A stretch of 64,000 nucleotides of DNA from Tidjanibacter sp. (GCA_017466345.1 JAFTUI010000023.1:94990-158989); one strand, 5' to 3'. Shown: positions 1 through 9,123, numbered from the stretch's first letter. Numbers and translations are program-made. Notes: a model not told the origin generated them from the letters alone.

Positions 1-60
1 AAGGTGGAAAAACCTGCCGTAAAATCCAACTTAGGCAAACGTATTATGGTGGTTCGCTAA
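1..60 (+). CDS. 3' end of an unidentified gene
   Basis: The first 60 bases read open in frame 1 and end in TAA at 58-60, giving a basic C-terminal tail that ends MVVR. A strong hairpin with a T-run follows 25 nt later, as expected after a real gene. The gene begins outside the window, so the product cannot be named. Confidence 0.5.
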   Translation, partial: KVEKPAVKSNLGKRIMVVR

Positions 61-85
61 CCACCTCGAATTACTATCATTTCGC

Positions 86-121
86 ACCCCCGACAGAGCC
101 TCTCTATCGGGGGTGTGTTTT
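86..121 (+). terminator. Rho-independent terminator of the upstream plus-strand gene
   Basis: Inverted repeat ACCCCCGA (86-93) with TCGGGGGT (107-114), extended inward by AGAG/CTCT and followed by TTTT. It lies just after the stop codon at 58-60. Confidence 0.75.
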
Positions 122-130
122 GTAGGAAAT

Positions 131-165
131 GCCCCCAAAAGTTTGTTATCCGAACTCTTGGGGGC
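131..165 (-). terminator. Terminator hairpin at the end of cinA
   Basis: GCCCCCAA (131-138) pairs with TTGGGGGC (158-165), with AAGTT/AACT inside. It lies 7 nt beyond the cinA stop, between convergent genes, so it probably ends the cinA/pyrD transcript. Confidence 0.65.
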
Positions 166-171
166 ACTTTA

Positions 172-1416
172 CTAATTCTTAGCCTTTATTTCGAAGCGTA
201 GCATATTGATTACGGCAGTAGCAGCGCGTTCGATGTTCACTGCACGGATTTTGCCGTGTTGTACACACTTGGCAATGGTGTGTGTTGGCGTAGCAACAGC
301 CATCCATACGGTACCTACCGGTTTGTCGGGCGTGCCACCCGTAGGACCTGCTATGCCCGTTGTGGAGATGCCATAGGTGGTGCCGCAAAGCCTACGGACA
401 CCCTCTGCCATCTCGCGTGCCACCTGTTCGCTCACAGCCCCATACTGTTCAAGACTCTCGCGTTTTACGCCCAAAACGCCCTCTTTGACGCTATTGTCAT
501 AAGACACCACGCCGCCCATAAAGTAGGCTGAGGCGCCGCTCATAGCCGTAAATTTGGATGCCACAACTCCACCTGTGCAACTCTCTGCCGAGGAGAGTGT
601 TTCGCCCCTTTGGAGCAACATCTCGGCAACAGCACTCTGCACAGTGCAATCTCCCCAACCCACAAACAGGTCGCCCAGCAATGGCATAAGTAACTCAAAC
701 TGTTCCTCAATCTCGCGTTCTGCCTGCTCTCGCTCCACATCGTATGCCGAGAGTCGCAATCGCAACTGAGATGGCGAAGGAAGGTAGGCGAGGTGGAGAT
801 GCGGGGGTAGAGCGTCTTCCCACTCGGCAATGCGCTCTGCCATCATACTCTCTGCCAATCCGTAGGTTATGGCTGTGCGATGAACAACCGAGGAGAGCAC
901 AAAAAACTCCCTAACACGAGGCAGCACACTCTCCGTCATAAGCGCCTCCATCTCGAAAGGAACACCCGGGAGCGATACCACAACTCTGCCCTCCTGCTCG
1001 AACCACATACCGGGAGCTGTGCCTTTGTGGTTGGCGAGTACGGTGCAACATTCGGGAACCATCGCCTGCCCTTTGTTGAGTTCGTTGAAAGCTATGCCTC
1101 GTGCAGCCATCATACGCTCCACGCGCTCGTATGTTTCAGCGTGGCGAACCATTGGGGAGTTGAAAATATCCGCCAGCACCCGCTTTGTTATGTCGTCTTT
1201 CGTGGGACCAAGACCGCCCGTAATGATTGTCAGTTCGCTCTGCCTCATCGACTCCCGAAGGGCATCTACAATCTCCTCTCTACGGTCGCCAATGGAGTAT
1301 TTGCGCCTTATGCTTACGCCTATTTCGCCCAGACGGGCTGCAATCCACGCCGAGTTGGTATCGACAATCTGACCGATGAGTATCTCATCGCCTATGGTTA
1401 TAATATCTGCCCTCAT
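172..1416 (-). CDS. cinA: CinA family protein (NMN amidohydrolase / competence-damage protein)
   Basis: Full-length 414-aa CinA. The N-terminal half is a MoCF/molybdopterin-binding-like domain (IITIGDEILIGQ at the start, ITGGLGPTKDD near residue 65). The C-terminal half is the CinA deamidase domain, with SSAESCTGG and STTGIAGPTGGTPDKPVGTVW. In characterised homologues the C-terminal domain deamidates NMN to NaMN in pyridine-nucleotide salvage, and the N-terminal domain can have ADP-ribose pyrophosphatase activity. The start codon overlaps the pyrD stop by 4 nt (ATGA type), so the two genes are translationally coupled. Cytoplasmic; nothing looks broken. Confidence 0.93.
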   Translation of the reverse strand: MRADIITIGDEILIGQIVDTNSAWIAARLGEIGVSIRRKYSIGDRREEIVDALRESMRQSELTIITGGLGPTKDDITKRVLADIFNSPMVRHAETYERVERMMAARGIAFNELNKGQAMVPECCTVLANHKGTAPGMWFEQEGRVVVSLPGVPFEMEALMTESVLPRVREFFVLSSVVHRTAITYGLAESMMAERIAEWEDALPPHLHLAYLPSPSQLRLRLSAYDVEREQAEREIEEQFELLMPLLGDLFVGWGDCTVQSAVAEMLLQRGETLSSAESCTGGVVASKFTAMSGASAYFMGGVVSYDNSVKEGVLGVKRESLEQYGAVSEQVAREMAEGVRRLCGTTYGISTTGIAGPTGGTPDKPVGTVWMAVATPTHTIAKCVQHGKIRAVNIERAATAVINMLRFEIKAKN

Positions 1417-2507
1417 TTTTTAGCATTTTTGTAGGCTTTTCTATGCTTCTTTTCGGCTATTCGTGCGGGTTCGGATAGTTTGCGACATATGCGACCTGGC
1501 AGTGCAGGACCCTCGTAGACCATTGCCGAGTAGCACTGCACAAGACTTGCTCCCGCATCGAGCATACGCTGTGCATCATCGGCACTCATCATACCACCCA
1601 CGCCAATAACGGGATAGCTGTAATCCATCTTGCTACATACATATTTTATCAATTCGATGGTGCGCTCCAAGAGGGGTGCGCCACCCAGCACACACCCTGC
1701 CGCACGCCCCATCTCGCGAGGGGAGAGAGCTCCCATAAATTGGCGCGAGCAATCGCTCACCACAAGACCATCTAAGGGGGTGTCGATGAGGATTTTAACC
1801 ATATCGTCTATCTGCTCATAGCTCCAATCGGGCGATATTTTCAGCAGTATGGGGCGGTAGTCGTTTTGACCTCGGCGGAAGTCGAAGAGCGAGTCGAGCA
1901 TACTCTCCACAAAGGTCCTATCCTCGGGCGTATAATCTTCCCCGCTGCCAATTAGCGAGGTTACATTTATGGTAAAATAGTCCACATATTGGTAAAGACT
2001 GCGGAAGGGGCGCAGATAGTCTTTCAGAGCGTTTTCGCGCATTTCGAGCGAGCCTGCCGCAAGGTTAGCACCCACCACAACCTTCCTGCCGTGAGCCCTA
2101 CGGCGCAGACGCTCCACAGCCTTTTCGAGTCCGCAGTTGGGCTCGCCCATACGGTGCAACAGAGCCTTAACACGGCGCATACGCATCAGCCTGGGGCGTG
2201 GGTTGCCATTTTGTGGTTTGGGCGTAAGGGAGCCAATCTCCACAAAACCAAAGCCCAAAGCCCCCAGAGGACGATAGAGCCTTGCATCGCGATCTATGCC
2301 CGCTGCGGCACCAATAGGGTTGCGGAACCTAACACCAAAGACCTCTCTTTCGAGCGAGGGGTGGCGGTAGCCATAGAGGCGCGAGAGGAGCCATTCGCCA
2401 AAGCGCGAACTACCAATCGTGCGGAGCAATCCGAGCGAAAAATTCCTCACCCTCTCGGCAGGGAACAAAAAGAGTATGGGGCGTACTATGCGACTGTAAA
2501 AGGACAT
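1413..2507 (-). CDS. pyrD: Dihydroorotate dehydrogenase, class 2-like (quinone-type)
   Basis: A 364-residue flavoprotein of the DHODH TIM-barrel family: IGAAAGIDRDARLYRPL, FVEIGSLTPKPQ and a C-terminal VGGMMSADDAQRMLDAGASLVQ flavin-phosphate region. The N-terminal helical extension (MSFYSRIVRPILFLFPAE) is typical of the membrane-associated class 2 enzymes that pass electrons to quinone in pyrimidine synthesis. I chose the start at 2507 because the open frame upstream reads through a REP-like repeat and is not protein-like. Oddity: substrate-binding segments are divergent, with EPNCG where class 2 enzymes usually have FNNxG and NVTSLIG in the catalytic Ser loop. It could be a divergent paralogue rather than the main PyrD. 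Coupled to cinA. Confidence 0.82.
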   Translation of the reverse strand: MSFYSRIVRPILFLFPAERVRNFSLGLLRTIGSSRFGEWLLSRLYGYRHPSLEREVFGVRFRNPIGAAAGIDRDARLYRPLGALGFGFVEIGSLTPKPQNGNPRPRLMRMRRVKALLHRMGEPNCGLEKAVERLRRRAHGRKVVVGANLAAGSLEMRENALKDYLRPFRSLYQYVDYFTINVTSLIGSGEDYTPEDRTFVESMLDSLFDFRRGQNDYRPILLKISPDWSYEQIDDMVKILIDTPLDGLVVSDCSRQFMGALSPREMGRAAGCVLGGAPLLERTIELIKYVCSKMDYSYPVIGVGGMMSADDAQRMLDAGASLVQCYSAMVYEGPALPGRICRKLSEPARIAEKKHRKAYKNAKK

Positions 2508-2516
2508 ATCGTTGAG

Positions 2517-2586
2517 TAATTGAAAATTGAGAATTGAGAATTGAGAATTATGGTGCGCCTTTTGGCGCGAGGCAAATTTCAATTCC
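2517..2586. repeat. REP-like element, copy 1
   Basis: Tandem AATTGAG units followed by a GCGCC (2555-2559)/GGCGC (2564-2568) hairpin and an AT-rich tail that partly complements the start (AATTGAAAATT against AAATTTCAATT). The same arrangement occurs at 3756-3812. It fills the space between pyrD and pdxB. Confidence 0.6.
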
Positions 2587-2709
2587 CTCTTCAATAAATC
2601 TTCTATGCAACCACAAAAGTAAGCAAACATTTCGATAGTTGTTACGGTGGGTGGCTTTTTTCTTGTGCTAAAAGTGCGCCCCGAGTGGCAAAATCCCACA
2701 AGAAATTTG

Positions 2710-2717
2710 TATATTTG
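2710..2717 (+). promoter_or_regulatory. -7 box of the pdxB promoter
   Basis: TATATTTG matches the Bacteroidetes TAnnTTTG consensus and ends 6 nt before the pdxB ATG, implying a very short or absent leader. Confidence 0.45.
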
Positions 2718-2723
2718 CCGATT

Positions 2724-3758
2724 ATGAAGATACTCATTGACCAATTTGTGCCATACTTGGCAGAGGCTCTTGCCCCCTATGCCGAAGTTGTGAGTGTAGA
2801 TGGACGCACGCTAACGCCCGAAAGTGTTGCAGATGCCGATGCGATAGTGGTGCGTACTCGCACACGCTGCAACGAGGCTCTGCTCGGTGGCGCACACGCT
2901 CTGAAATTTGTCGGTACAGCCACCATAGGCTACGACCACATAGACCAACCCTACCTCGCCAGCCGAGGCGTAACATTCACAAGTGCCGCAGGTTGCAACG
3001 CCCGAGGAGTGTTGCAGTGGGTGGCAGCCGCACTTGCCCACCTTGCCCAAAAGCAGGGCTGGAAGCCCGAGAAGAAGACTCTGGGTGTTGTGGGCGTAGG
3101 ACACGTTGGTAGTCTTGTAGCGGAGTATGGCAAGGCGTGGGGTTTCAGGGTGCTGTGCAGTGACCCTCCACGCGAGAGGGCTGAGGGCTTGGGCGAGAGT
3201 GACGGTTTTGTGCCACTCGAAAGGCTACTCAAAGAGAGCGACATCGTAACACTCCACACTCCGCTGCTCCGCGAGGGCGAGCACCCAACCTATCATCTTG
3301 CCGACAACGATTTCCTCGCAAAGATGCACACAGGAGCCACGCTCCTGAACGCCTCGCGTGGCGAGGTTGCCGACACTGAGGCTCTGCTGGCTCACTCCGA
3401 GCGACTTACGCTCTGCTTAGACGTGTGGGAGGGCGAGCCCGACAACATAAACCTCAGGCTCTTGGAGGCCACAGAGATTGCTACGCCCCACATTGCGGGC
3501 TACTCCTTGCAGGGCAAGGCAAACGCCTCGGCGATAGTACTCCGTGCGCTTGCCCACAGACTCGGCATTGGCGAGTTGGAGGAGTGGTACCCCGAGGGTG
3601 TCCGCCCCAGCACTCCTCAACCTATTGGTTGGGAAGAGATGTGCAGCCGCATAGACGACCACTGCCACCTCTTGGACGAAACAACAAGGATGAAACAACA
3701 CCCTCACGACTTGGAAGATAGGCGAAATACCTACCCACTGAGGGAAGAGTTTTTTTAG
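2724..3758 (+). CDS. pdxB: 4-phosphoerythronate dehydrogenase
   Basis: A 344-residue D-2-hydroxyacid dehydrogenase. The Rossmann NAD-binding motif GVVGVGHVGSLVAEYGKAWG lies near residues 115-134, followed by the catalytic Arg segment LLNASRGEV and the His segment ATPHIAGYS. The PdxB-type C-terminal extension follows. PdxB oxidises 4-phosphoerythronate in the DXP-independent pathway to pyridoxal 5'-phosphate. I used the ATG at 2724, right after a good promoter box, because the 13 residues upstream (2685-2723) would begin before the promoter. A REP-like repeat follows directly after the stop. No operon partner on this strand upstream. Confidence 0.9.
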   Translation: MKILIDQFVPYLAEALAPYAEVVSVDGRTLTPESVADADAIVVRTRTRCNEALLGGAHALKFVGTATIGYDHIDQPYLASRGVTFTSAAGCNARGVLQWVAAALAHLAQKQGWKPEKKTLGVVGVGHVGSLVAEYGKAWGFRVLCSDPPRERAEGLGESDGFVPLERLLKESDIVTLHTPLLREGEHPTYHLADNDFLAKMHTGATLLNASRGEVADTEALLAHSERLTLCLDVWEGEPDNINLRLLEATEIATPHIAGYSLQGKANASAIVLRALAHRLGIGELEEWYPEGVRPSTPQPIGWEEMCSRIDDHCHLLDETTRMKQHPHDLEDRRNTYPLREEFF

Positions 3759-3812
3759 AATTGAGAATTGAGAATTTAGGTGCGCCGTTGGCGCAGAGTT
3801 TTGAATTTTGAA
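3756..3812. repeat. REP-like element, copy 2
   Basis: AATTGAG repeats, then TGCGCC (3781-3786), a 3-nt loop GTT and GGCGCA (3790-3795), then TTTTGAATTTTGAATCC. It has the same layout as copy 1 at 2517-2586. Its right end overlaps the apparent TTG start of recQ. Confidence 0.6.
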
Positions 3813-5727
3813 TCCAAAGCCGAACATACTCGAAACACTCCGTAAGTGGTGGGGCTATACAGGGTTCCGCGAGGGACAGCGTGAGGTCATCGAACGTGTC
3901 TTGGCGGGCGAGGACACCCTTGCATTGATGCCTACGGGTGCCGGTAAGTCGCTCCTCTATCAGGTGCCAACAATGGCGCGAGAGGGTATCTGCGTGGTTG
4001 TCACTCCGCTTGTGGCACTGATGAAGGACCAAGTAGACAACCTGCAAAAGCGAGGCATAAAGGCGGTGGCTCTCCATAGCGGTATGACACGCCGCAGTAT
4101 AGACATCGCATTAGACAACTGCGTCTATGGCGATGTGAAATTCCTCTACATAGCTCCCGAAAGGATACACAACGAGATGTTGGTGGCAAGGCTCCGCAAG
4201 ATGAATGTAAGCCTCATTGCCATTGACGAGGCACACTGCATCTCGCAGTGGGGCTACGACTTCCGCCCCGCCTACTTGGAGGTGGGCTACCTCAGGCGCA
4301 TAGTGCCCGATGCTCCCATACTCGCTCTTACCGCCTCGGCGACCGATGCTGTGGCACAAGATATTATGCGTCTGCTGCAATTCCGCGATGGCAAGATAGT
4401 AAGGAGCAGTTATGCACGCCCTAACGTGTCTTTCGTGGTGCGCAGGTGTGACGACAAGAGGGAGCAACTCTGTCGTGTACTCTCCAATGTGGATGGTGCG
4501 GCAATTGTCTATGTCCGTACAAGGGAGCGCAGTGTGAAGGTCTGCGAATGGCTCACAGAGGAGGGTTTCTCCTCACAATTCTACCACGCGGGCTTGCCTC
4601 ACGAAGAGCGAGCCATACGTCAAGATGAGTGGCAGAGGGGCGATAGGCGCATTATGGTCGCCACCAACGCCTTCGGTATGGGCATCGACAAGAGCGATGT
4701 GAGGGCGGTTGTACACTACGATATGTGCTCTTCGCTCGAAGCCTACTACCAAGAGGCTGGTAGGGCAGGTAGGGATGGAAAGCGTAGTTTTGCCGTTATG
4801 CTTGTAGATCCCAACGAAGAGCACTCTACCACACTCAGAGTAGAAAATGACTTCCCACCGCTACCACTCATAAAAAGTATCTACTCTAAAATCTGCACCC
4901 AACTGATGATAGCCTATGGCGAGGGTGCGGGCGTGGGCAGGGAGTTCAACCCCTACGAGTTTGCCCACAAGGAGGGTATTACTATCGATATGCTCCACAA
5001 CGCCACAAAGATCCTCGCCCAAAATGGCTACCTCTCGCTGAGCGATGAGAGGGAGAATTCGGCACGACTGATGTTCTGCGTGGGCAGGGAAGAACTCTAC
5101 GACTACCGCATCCGCAGGGGCGAGATGGAGGGTGTACTACTCGCCATAATGAGGCTCTACGAGGGTGTCTTTACGGAATTCCGCCCCATTGACGTCCAAG
5201 AGATTGCCCTTTATAGCGGCTATGGGGTGGAGAGAGTGAGGGAGGAGCTGAAACACCTCTGGCGACAGCACATCATCCGCTATGTTCCGAGTAGTTATTC
5301 GCCCATAGTGAGTCTGCTTTGCGACAGGGTGCCCGAGGAGGATGTCTACATAGCCCCCGAGAGTTACCTCATAAGAAAGCAGTATGCCATCGAGCGTGCC
5401 GAAGCTATTGTGAACTACGCACTCTTGGAGGATGGTTGCAGGAGCCAATATATACAGGAGTATTTTGGCGAGAGGGACGCTAAGGCGTGCGATGCGTGCG
5501 ACCTCTGCCTTGCAAGGCGCAAGCGCCGAAGCAAAGAGCCCGAAGCGCCCTCGGTAACTCCCGAAGAGGTGTTGGCGGTGGTGGCGACTAAGGATGGTAT
5601 CTCGCCTCGCGACCTTGCCAGAGAGTTCTCTGCCGAGCCCGAAAGCATAGCTCGTGCAGTGGAAATTCTCTTCGAGAAGGAGAAAATTTATACCGACAAA
5701 GGCGGTATTCTCAGGATAAAGCGATAA
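3808..5727 (+). CDS. recQ: ATP-dependent DNA helicase RecQ
   Basis: A 639-aa RecQ-family 3'-5' DNA helicase. Motif 0 is YTGFREGQ, Walker A MPTGAGKS, DEAH-type box IDEAHCISQWGYDFRPAY and motif VI QEAGRAGRDGKRS. An RQC zinc-binding Cys cluster follows (CRSQYIQEYFGE ... CDACDLC) with a winged helix, but no obvious HRDC domain, so it is a short RecQ. It resolves recombination and replication intermediates. The start is TTG: an in-frame TGA lies at 3802-3804 and no ATG precedes the helicase core. The REP-like repeat therefore supplies the start codon. The next gene starts 13 nt after its stop. Confidence 0.93.
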   Translation: MNPKPNILETLRKWWGYTGFREGQREVIERVLAGEDTLALMPTGAGKSLLYQVPTMAREGICVVVTPLVALMKDQVDNLQKRGIKAVALHSGMTRRSIDIALDNCVYGDVKFLYIAPERIHNEMLVARLRKMNVSLIAIDEAHCISQWGYDFRPAYLEVGYLRRIVPDAPILALTASATDAVAQDIMRLLQFRDGKIVRSSYARPNVSFVVRRCDDKREQLCRVLSNVDGAAIVYVRTRERSVKVCEWLTEEGFSSQFYHAGLPHEERAIRQDEWQRGDRRIMVATNAFGMGIDKSDVRAVVHYDMCSSLEAYYQEAGRAGRDGKRSFAVMLVDPNEEHSTTLRVENDFPPLPLIKSIYSKICTQLMIAYGEGAGVGREFNPYEFAHKEGITIDMLHNATKILAQNGYLSLSDERENSARLMFCVGREELYDYRIRRGEMEGVLLAIMRLYEGVFTEFRPIDVQEIALYSGYGVERVREELKHLWRQHIIRYVPSSYSPIVSLLCDRVPEEDVYIAPESYLIRKQYAIERAEAIVNYALLEDGCRSQYIQEYFGERDAKACDACDLCLARRKRRSKEPEAPSVTPEEVLAVVATKDGISPRDLAREFSAEPESIARAVEILFEKEKIYTDKGGILRIKR

Positions 5728-5740
5728 TTTTGCGCCCGAA

Positions 5741-6328
5741 ATGACAAAAGAACTATTCCAACATAGCATCACACCCGAAGAGATTAAGGATTTGCCCGTT
5801 GCAACATTTGAGGGCAAAATCGTCATTGTGGACTCCTCGGAGAAGTTGGCGAGGGCTTGTGAGCACCTATCGACACAGAGCGTCATAGGCTTCGACACCG
5901 AAACACGCCCCTCGTTCAAGGCGGGCGTGACCTACAACGTGTCGCTCATACAACTCTCCACAGCCGATGTCTGCTATCTCATAAGACTCGGCTCGGTAAG
6001 GATGGAGCGTTGCTTGATGCACCTCTTGGAGAGTCGCAAAACGCTGAAAGTGGGCGTGGATGTGGCAGGCGACATTCGTAACCTCAACAAGGTACGCCAC
6101 TTCCGAGCCGCAGGATTTGTGGAGTTGCAAAAGGAGGTGGAGGCTTTCGGCATTGAGGATAAGAGCCTCAAAAAGATGGCTGCCATTATTCTTGGCGTGG
6201 GTGTGTCGAAGGCGCAAAGGCTCAGCAATTGGGAGGCACGCGAACTCACCGCAGCACAGATGCGCTACGCCGCTACGGATGCGTGGATATGCTTGGAGAT
6301 GTACGATAAACTGTTAAGGGCAAAATAA
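5741..6328 (+). CDS. 3'-5' exonuclease domain protein (DEDD family)
   Basis: A 195-aa protein with an RNase D/WRN-type exonuclease fold. GFDTETRPSF carries the first DE pair (near residue 50), VGVDVAGDIRNL the central Asp, and MRYAATDAWICLEMYDKL the C-terminal Y-x3-D motif, so it is DEDDy class. No HRDC or helicase domain is attached. Sitting 13 nt downstream of recQ suggests joint work in DNA processing, reminiscent of the helicase/exonuclease pairing of WRN, although an RNA substrate is equally possible. A TAATTTTG box at 5725-5732 overlaps the recQ stop and could give it a promoter of its own. Confidence 0.87.
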   Translation: MTKELFQHSITPEEIKDLPVATFEGKIVIVDSSEKLARACEHLSTQSVIGFDTETRPSFKAGVTYNVSLIQLSTADVCYLIRLGSVRMERCLMHLLESRKTLKVGVDVAGDIRNLNKVRHFRAAGFVELQKEVEAFGIEDKSLKKMAAIILGVGVSKAQRLSNWEARELTAAQMRYAATDAWICLEMYDKLLRAK

Positions 6329-6337
6329 AGTAAGTCA

Positions 6338-7531
6338 ATGAGCAATAACAAAAAGATATATCTGAAAAAAGGCAAAGAGGAGTCGCTCCTGCGCCGCCAC
6401 CCCTGGGTTTTTTCGGGTGCCATAGGGCGTGTGAGTGAGCAAATTGAGGAGGGCGAGATTGTCGATGTACTCTCCCACTCCGGCGAGTTCATTGCTCGTG
6501 GTCATTCGCAGGTTGGCTCCATTGCCGTAAGGGTGCTCAGTTTTGAGCAGGAGGAGATAGACCAGCAGTGGTGGAACTCCCGCATCGGCTCGGCACTTGC
6601 CGTAAGGCAGACACTCGGGCTTACCGACAACCCCCAGACCACCTGCTACCGCCTTGTGCACGGCGAGGGCGACAATCTCCCGGGACTTGTCATCGACATC
6701 TATGGCTCTACGGCAGTCGTTCAGTGCCACAGTGTGGGTATGTACCTCTCGCTCGATAGTATTGTGGCGGCTCTGAGGGAAAACTACGGCGACTCGCTCG
6801 GTGCAATATATAACAAGAGTAGCCAGACTATGCCCTACAAGGCAGAGATTGAGGTTGAAGATGGTTACCTCTGGGGTTCGGGCGAGGGCGAAGAGGTCGT
6901 CTTGGAGGGCGGTCACAAGTTCGCCGTCAATTGGGCTAAGGGACAAAAGACGGGCTTCTTCATAGACCAAAGGGCAAACCGAGCACTCGTGGCAAAGTAT
7001 GCCAAGGGGCGCAATCTGCTCAATACGTTCTGCTATACGGGTGGCTTTTCGATATATGCTCTTGCGGGTGGTGCAAAGAGTGTTACGAGTGTGGATAGTA
7101 GCGGCTTGGCAGTGGAACTCGTGGAGCGCAACGTGGCTCTCAACTTCCCCAATGGCGCACCCCACCGCAGCGCAGCAATGGACACCTTCGACTTCCTACG
7201 CACAACCGAGGATGGCGAGTATGACCTAATAATCCTCGACCCACCCGCCTTTGCCAAACACCATAAGGTGCTGGGCAATGCACTGCAAGGCTATAAGAGG
7301 CTCAATGCGAGGGCTATGGAGAAGATTGCCAAGGGTGGCATTCTCTTTACATTTAGTTGCTCGCAGGCTGTCAGCAAGGAGCAGTTCCGCTTGGCGGTAT
7401 TCTCGGCGGCGGCTATTGCAGGGCGTAAGGTGCGCATCCTCCACCAACTCACGCAACCCACCGACCACCCAATCAACATCTACCACCCCGAGGGCGAGTA
7501 CCTCAAAGGCTTGGTGCTGTATGTAGAATAA
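6338..7531 (+). CDS. Class I SAM-dependent rRNA methyltransferase (RlmI-like)
   Basis: A 397-aa protein with an N-terminal PUA-like RNA-binding domain (KIYLKKGKEESLLRRHPWVFSGAI) and a C-terminal Rossmann methyltransferase. Substrate and SAM motifs are KTGFFIDQRANR, LLNTFCYTGGFSIYALAGGA and LIILDPPAFAKHH, followed by a catalytic-type Cys in FTFSCSQAVS. The layout fits RlmI/RlmK m5C methyltransferases acting on 23S rRNA. It is the last gene of the recQ-exonuclease run and ends in a strong terminator. The exact target base cannot be read from the sequence. Confidence 0.88.
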   Translation: MSNNKKIYLKKGKEESLLRRHPWVFSGAIGRVSEQIEEGEIVDVLSHSGEFIARGHSQVGSIAVRVLSFEQEEIDQQWWNSRIGSALAVRQTLGLTDNPQTTCYRLVHGEGDNLPGLVIDIYGSTAVVQCHSVGMYLSLDSIVAALRENYGDSLGAIYNKSSQTMPYKAEIEVEDGYLWGSGEGEEVVLEGGHKFAVNWAKGQKTGFFIDQRANRALVAKYAKGRNLLNTFCYTGGFSIYALAGGAKSVTSVDSSGLAVELVERNVALNFPNGAPHRSAAMDTFDFLRTTEDGEYDLIILDPPAFAKHHKVLGNALQGYKRLNARAMEKIAKGGILFTFSCSQAVSKEQFRLAVFSAAAIAGRKVRILHQLTQPTDHPINIYHPEGEYLKGLVLYVE

Positions 7532-7569
7532 AAAACTAAGGGACTCCACAGAGAGTTCCTTAGTTTTTT
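7530..7569 (+). terminator. Rho-independent terminator after the rRNA methyltransferase
   Basis: AAAAAACTAAGGGACTC pairs, with one mismatch, with GAGTTCCTTAGTTTTTT. The stem starts inside the stop codon and the T-run is in the 3' arm. Confidence 0.85.
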
Positions 7570-7719
7570 GTGGGAATTATGGGAGAACACTGCACGAGAT
7601 GAGAGAAAACAAACCCTGCAAACCACACACTACCTTGTGACAGAAAAATTCCCCTTTCCCTACGACAGGGATATTGGGATGTGTGGTAACACACAGCAAA
7701 TGGAGCCACAACAAAAAAA
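7570..7719. other. Intergenic stretch, no gene seen
   Basis: No convincing reading frame, repeat or RNA gene. It lies between the two terminators that separate the core genes from the accessory cluster. Confidence 0.5.
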
Positions 7720-7744
7720 GGCTATCCGAGTGGATAGCCTTTTT
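7720..7744. terminator. Bidirectional intrinsic terminator
   Basis: Perfect stem GGCTATCC (7720-7727), loop GAGT, GGATAGCC (7732-7739), with an A-run before it and TTTTT after it, so it can end transcription from either side. The 140 nt between it and the stop at 7884 hold nothing else I can identify. Confidence 0.8.
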
Positions 7745-7883
7745 CGTCTTGTGCTCCCTCTGGGGCATCGTTTTATGGGCTCTGTGTGCGTGTAAGGGCG
7801 ATTTTTACCTTCTTCTTCACACTTTCTTCAAGCGATTTTCGAACTTAAAATGAGGCTAAAATATTGAGTTTTTCATGTGGCTT

Positions 7884-9101
7884 TTATCTGAACGACTCCA
7901 AGTCTCTGCCGCCTATGCCAACGGGGAGCATATCACAATAGCGGGCATACCATTGTATCTTTGCTGGGGTGATGTCGCTATCGTACTCGCTAATAATACA
8001 ACCCGTTGTTAGGTCGTCTGCCAGGGCGAGAATTATCTCCGAGAGTTCGAGCGTCTGCTCCAACTCGCAACCTGCGGAGCAGAAGATGTTGCGTTGTTTG
8101 ATATGCTCATAGCCGTAGATAGCACCCATAATGTTGCCCGTAATAGAGCCTGTCGAGTCGCTATCGCCATCGTGATTGACAGCTGCAATTATCGCCATCT
8201 CTACACTGTCAATATGCCTAACAGCACAGAAGAGCGCAATCGCCCACGCATCGTCTGCCGTCCAACCCTCGCCAAGCATACTAATAGCCTCGGCATCGGG
8301 TGTGTCGGAGTTGGCCAAACGAAGAGCTTTTCTGCTCAACTCTCGCAATGCTTTCTTATATGGTGCATACTTCTCCTCCTTATATATACGCCCAAGAATC
8401 CGAATACAACTCTCAACAATATGGTCAATATCCTCTTTAACCTGGTCGGGAGTAAGGAATAGCACCTTATGGAGTAGTGTTGTGAGCAAAGCGGCAGGCA
8501 GGAAGCCGAGAGGGTGCTTGTGGGTACATTCAGCCACCTGACATCCCGCAGTAGCAAGTTCGGTAAGTGAGTAACCAGAGTGCTGATTGCGCAATTTATA
8601 TCCAGCATCGAGTAGTGCCATCGGTGCCACACGCATAATACCTCCGCACCCTTTGCTATTATTCTTTACCTCTTGGTGATTGACGAGGCTTTCGAGTGCA
8701 TTCAGACAAGTGATGCCTGGGGCTCGCCTATGTGCCATTTCGGGCAATCGGTATAGCCAAGTGTGGGGATAGTAATCTTTGGGCTTTCGGGTTTGAGTGT
8801 AGTACCAATCCATATATGCATATTCCACATAGTCTTCTGGCCGACCTCCTATGCCACGCATATAACCACGAGTTAATCCCATCAACATACCGTTGGCGGT
8901 AAAGAGGGTCATCTGCGTATCATCGCTGATGAGCGCCTTGCGGTTGGAGTCCAACTTAAACTCTCTAATACCACGCTCTCCATAGTGCGAGAGGATTGTT
9001 TTGCGGTTTATGAACTCCACCTCATAACCCAGAGCATCGCCTGCTGCTCCCGCCATCAGGCAACCTCTAATTTTGTCGTTTAGTGTATTCTCGCTAATCA
9101 T
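7884..9101 (-). CDS. ADP-ribosylglycohydrolase family protein (DraG/ARH-like)
   Basis: A 405-aa protein with the all-helical ADP-ribosyl-hydrolase fold. The metal-binding motifs are present: ISDDTQMTL with Ser59-Asp60-Asp61-Thr62, and NHDGDSDSTGS with Asp311, Asp313 and Asp315. Such enzymes remove ADP-ribose from proteins, nucleic acids or small molecules using two Mg2+ ions. In accessory DNA they can counter ADP-ribosylating toxins or act as effectors themselves, but nothing here shows the substrate. No signal peptide. It is the last gene of a minus-strand run and the SIMPL-domain gene lies 22 nt upstream. Family confident, role not. Confidence 0.88.
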   Translation of the reverse strand: MISENTLNDKIRGCLMAGAAGDALGYEVEFINRKTILSHYGERGIREFKLDSNRKALISDDTQMTLFTANGMLMGLTRGYMRGIGGRPEDYVEYAYMDWYYTQTRKPKDYYPHTWLYRLPEMAHRRAPGITCLNALESLVNHQEVKNNSKGCGGIMRVAPMALLDAGYKLRNQHSGYSLTELATAGCQVAECTHKHPLGFLPAALLTTLLHKVLFLTPDQVKEDIDHIVESCIRILGRIYKEEKYAPYKKALRELSRKALRLANSDTPDAEAISMLGEGWTADDAWAIALFCAVRHIDSVEMAIIAAVNHDGDSDSTGSITGNIMGAIYGYEHIKQRNIFCSAGCELEQTLELSEIILALADDLTTGCIISEYDSDITPAKIQWYARYCDMLPVGIGGRDLESFR

Positions 9102-9123
9102 ATTATTTCAAGTTTGTGTGTTG

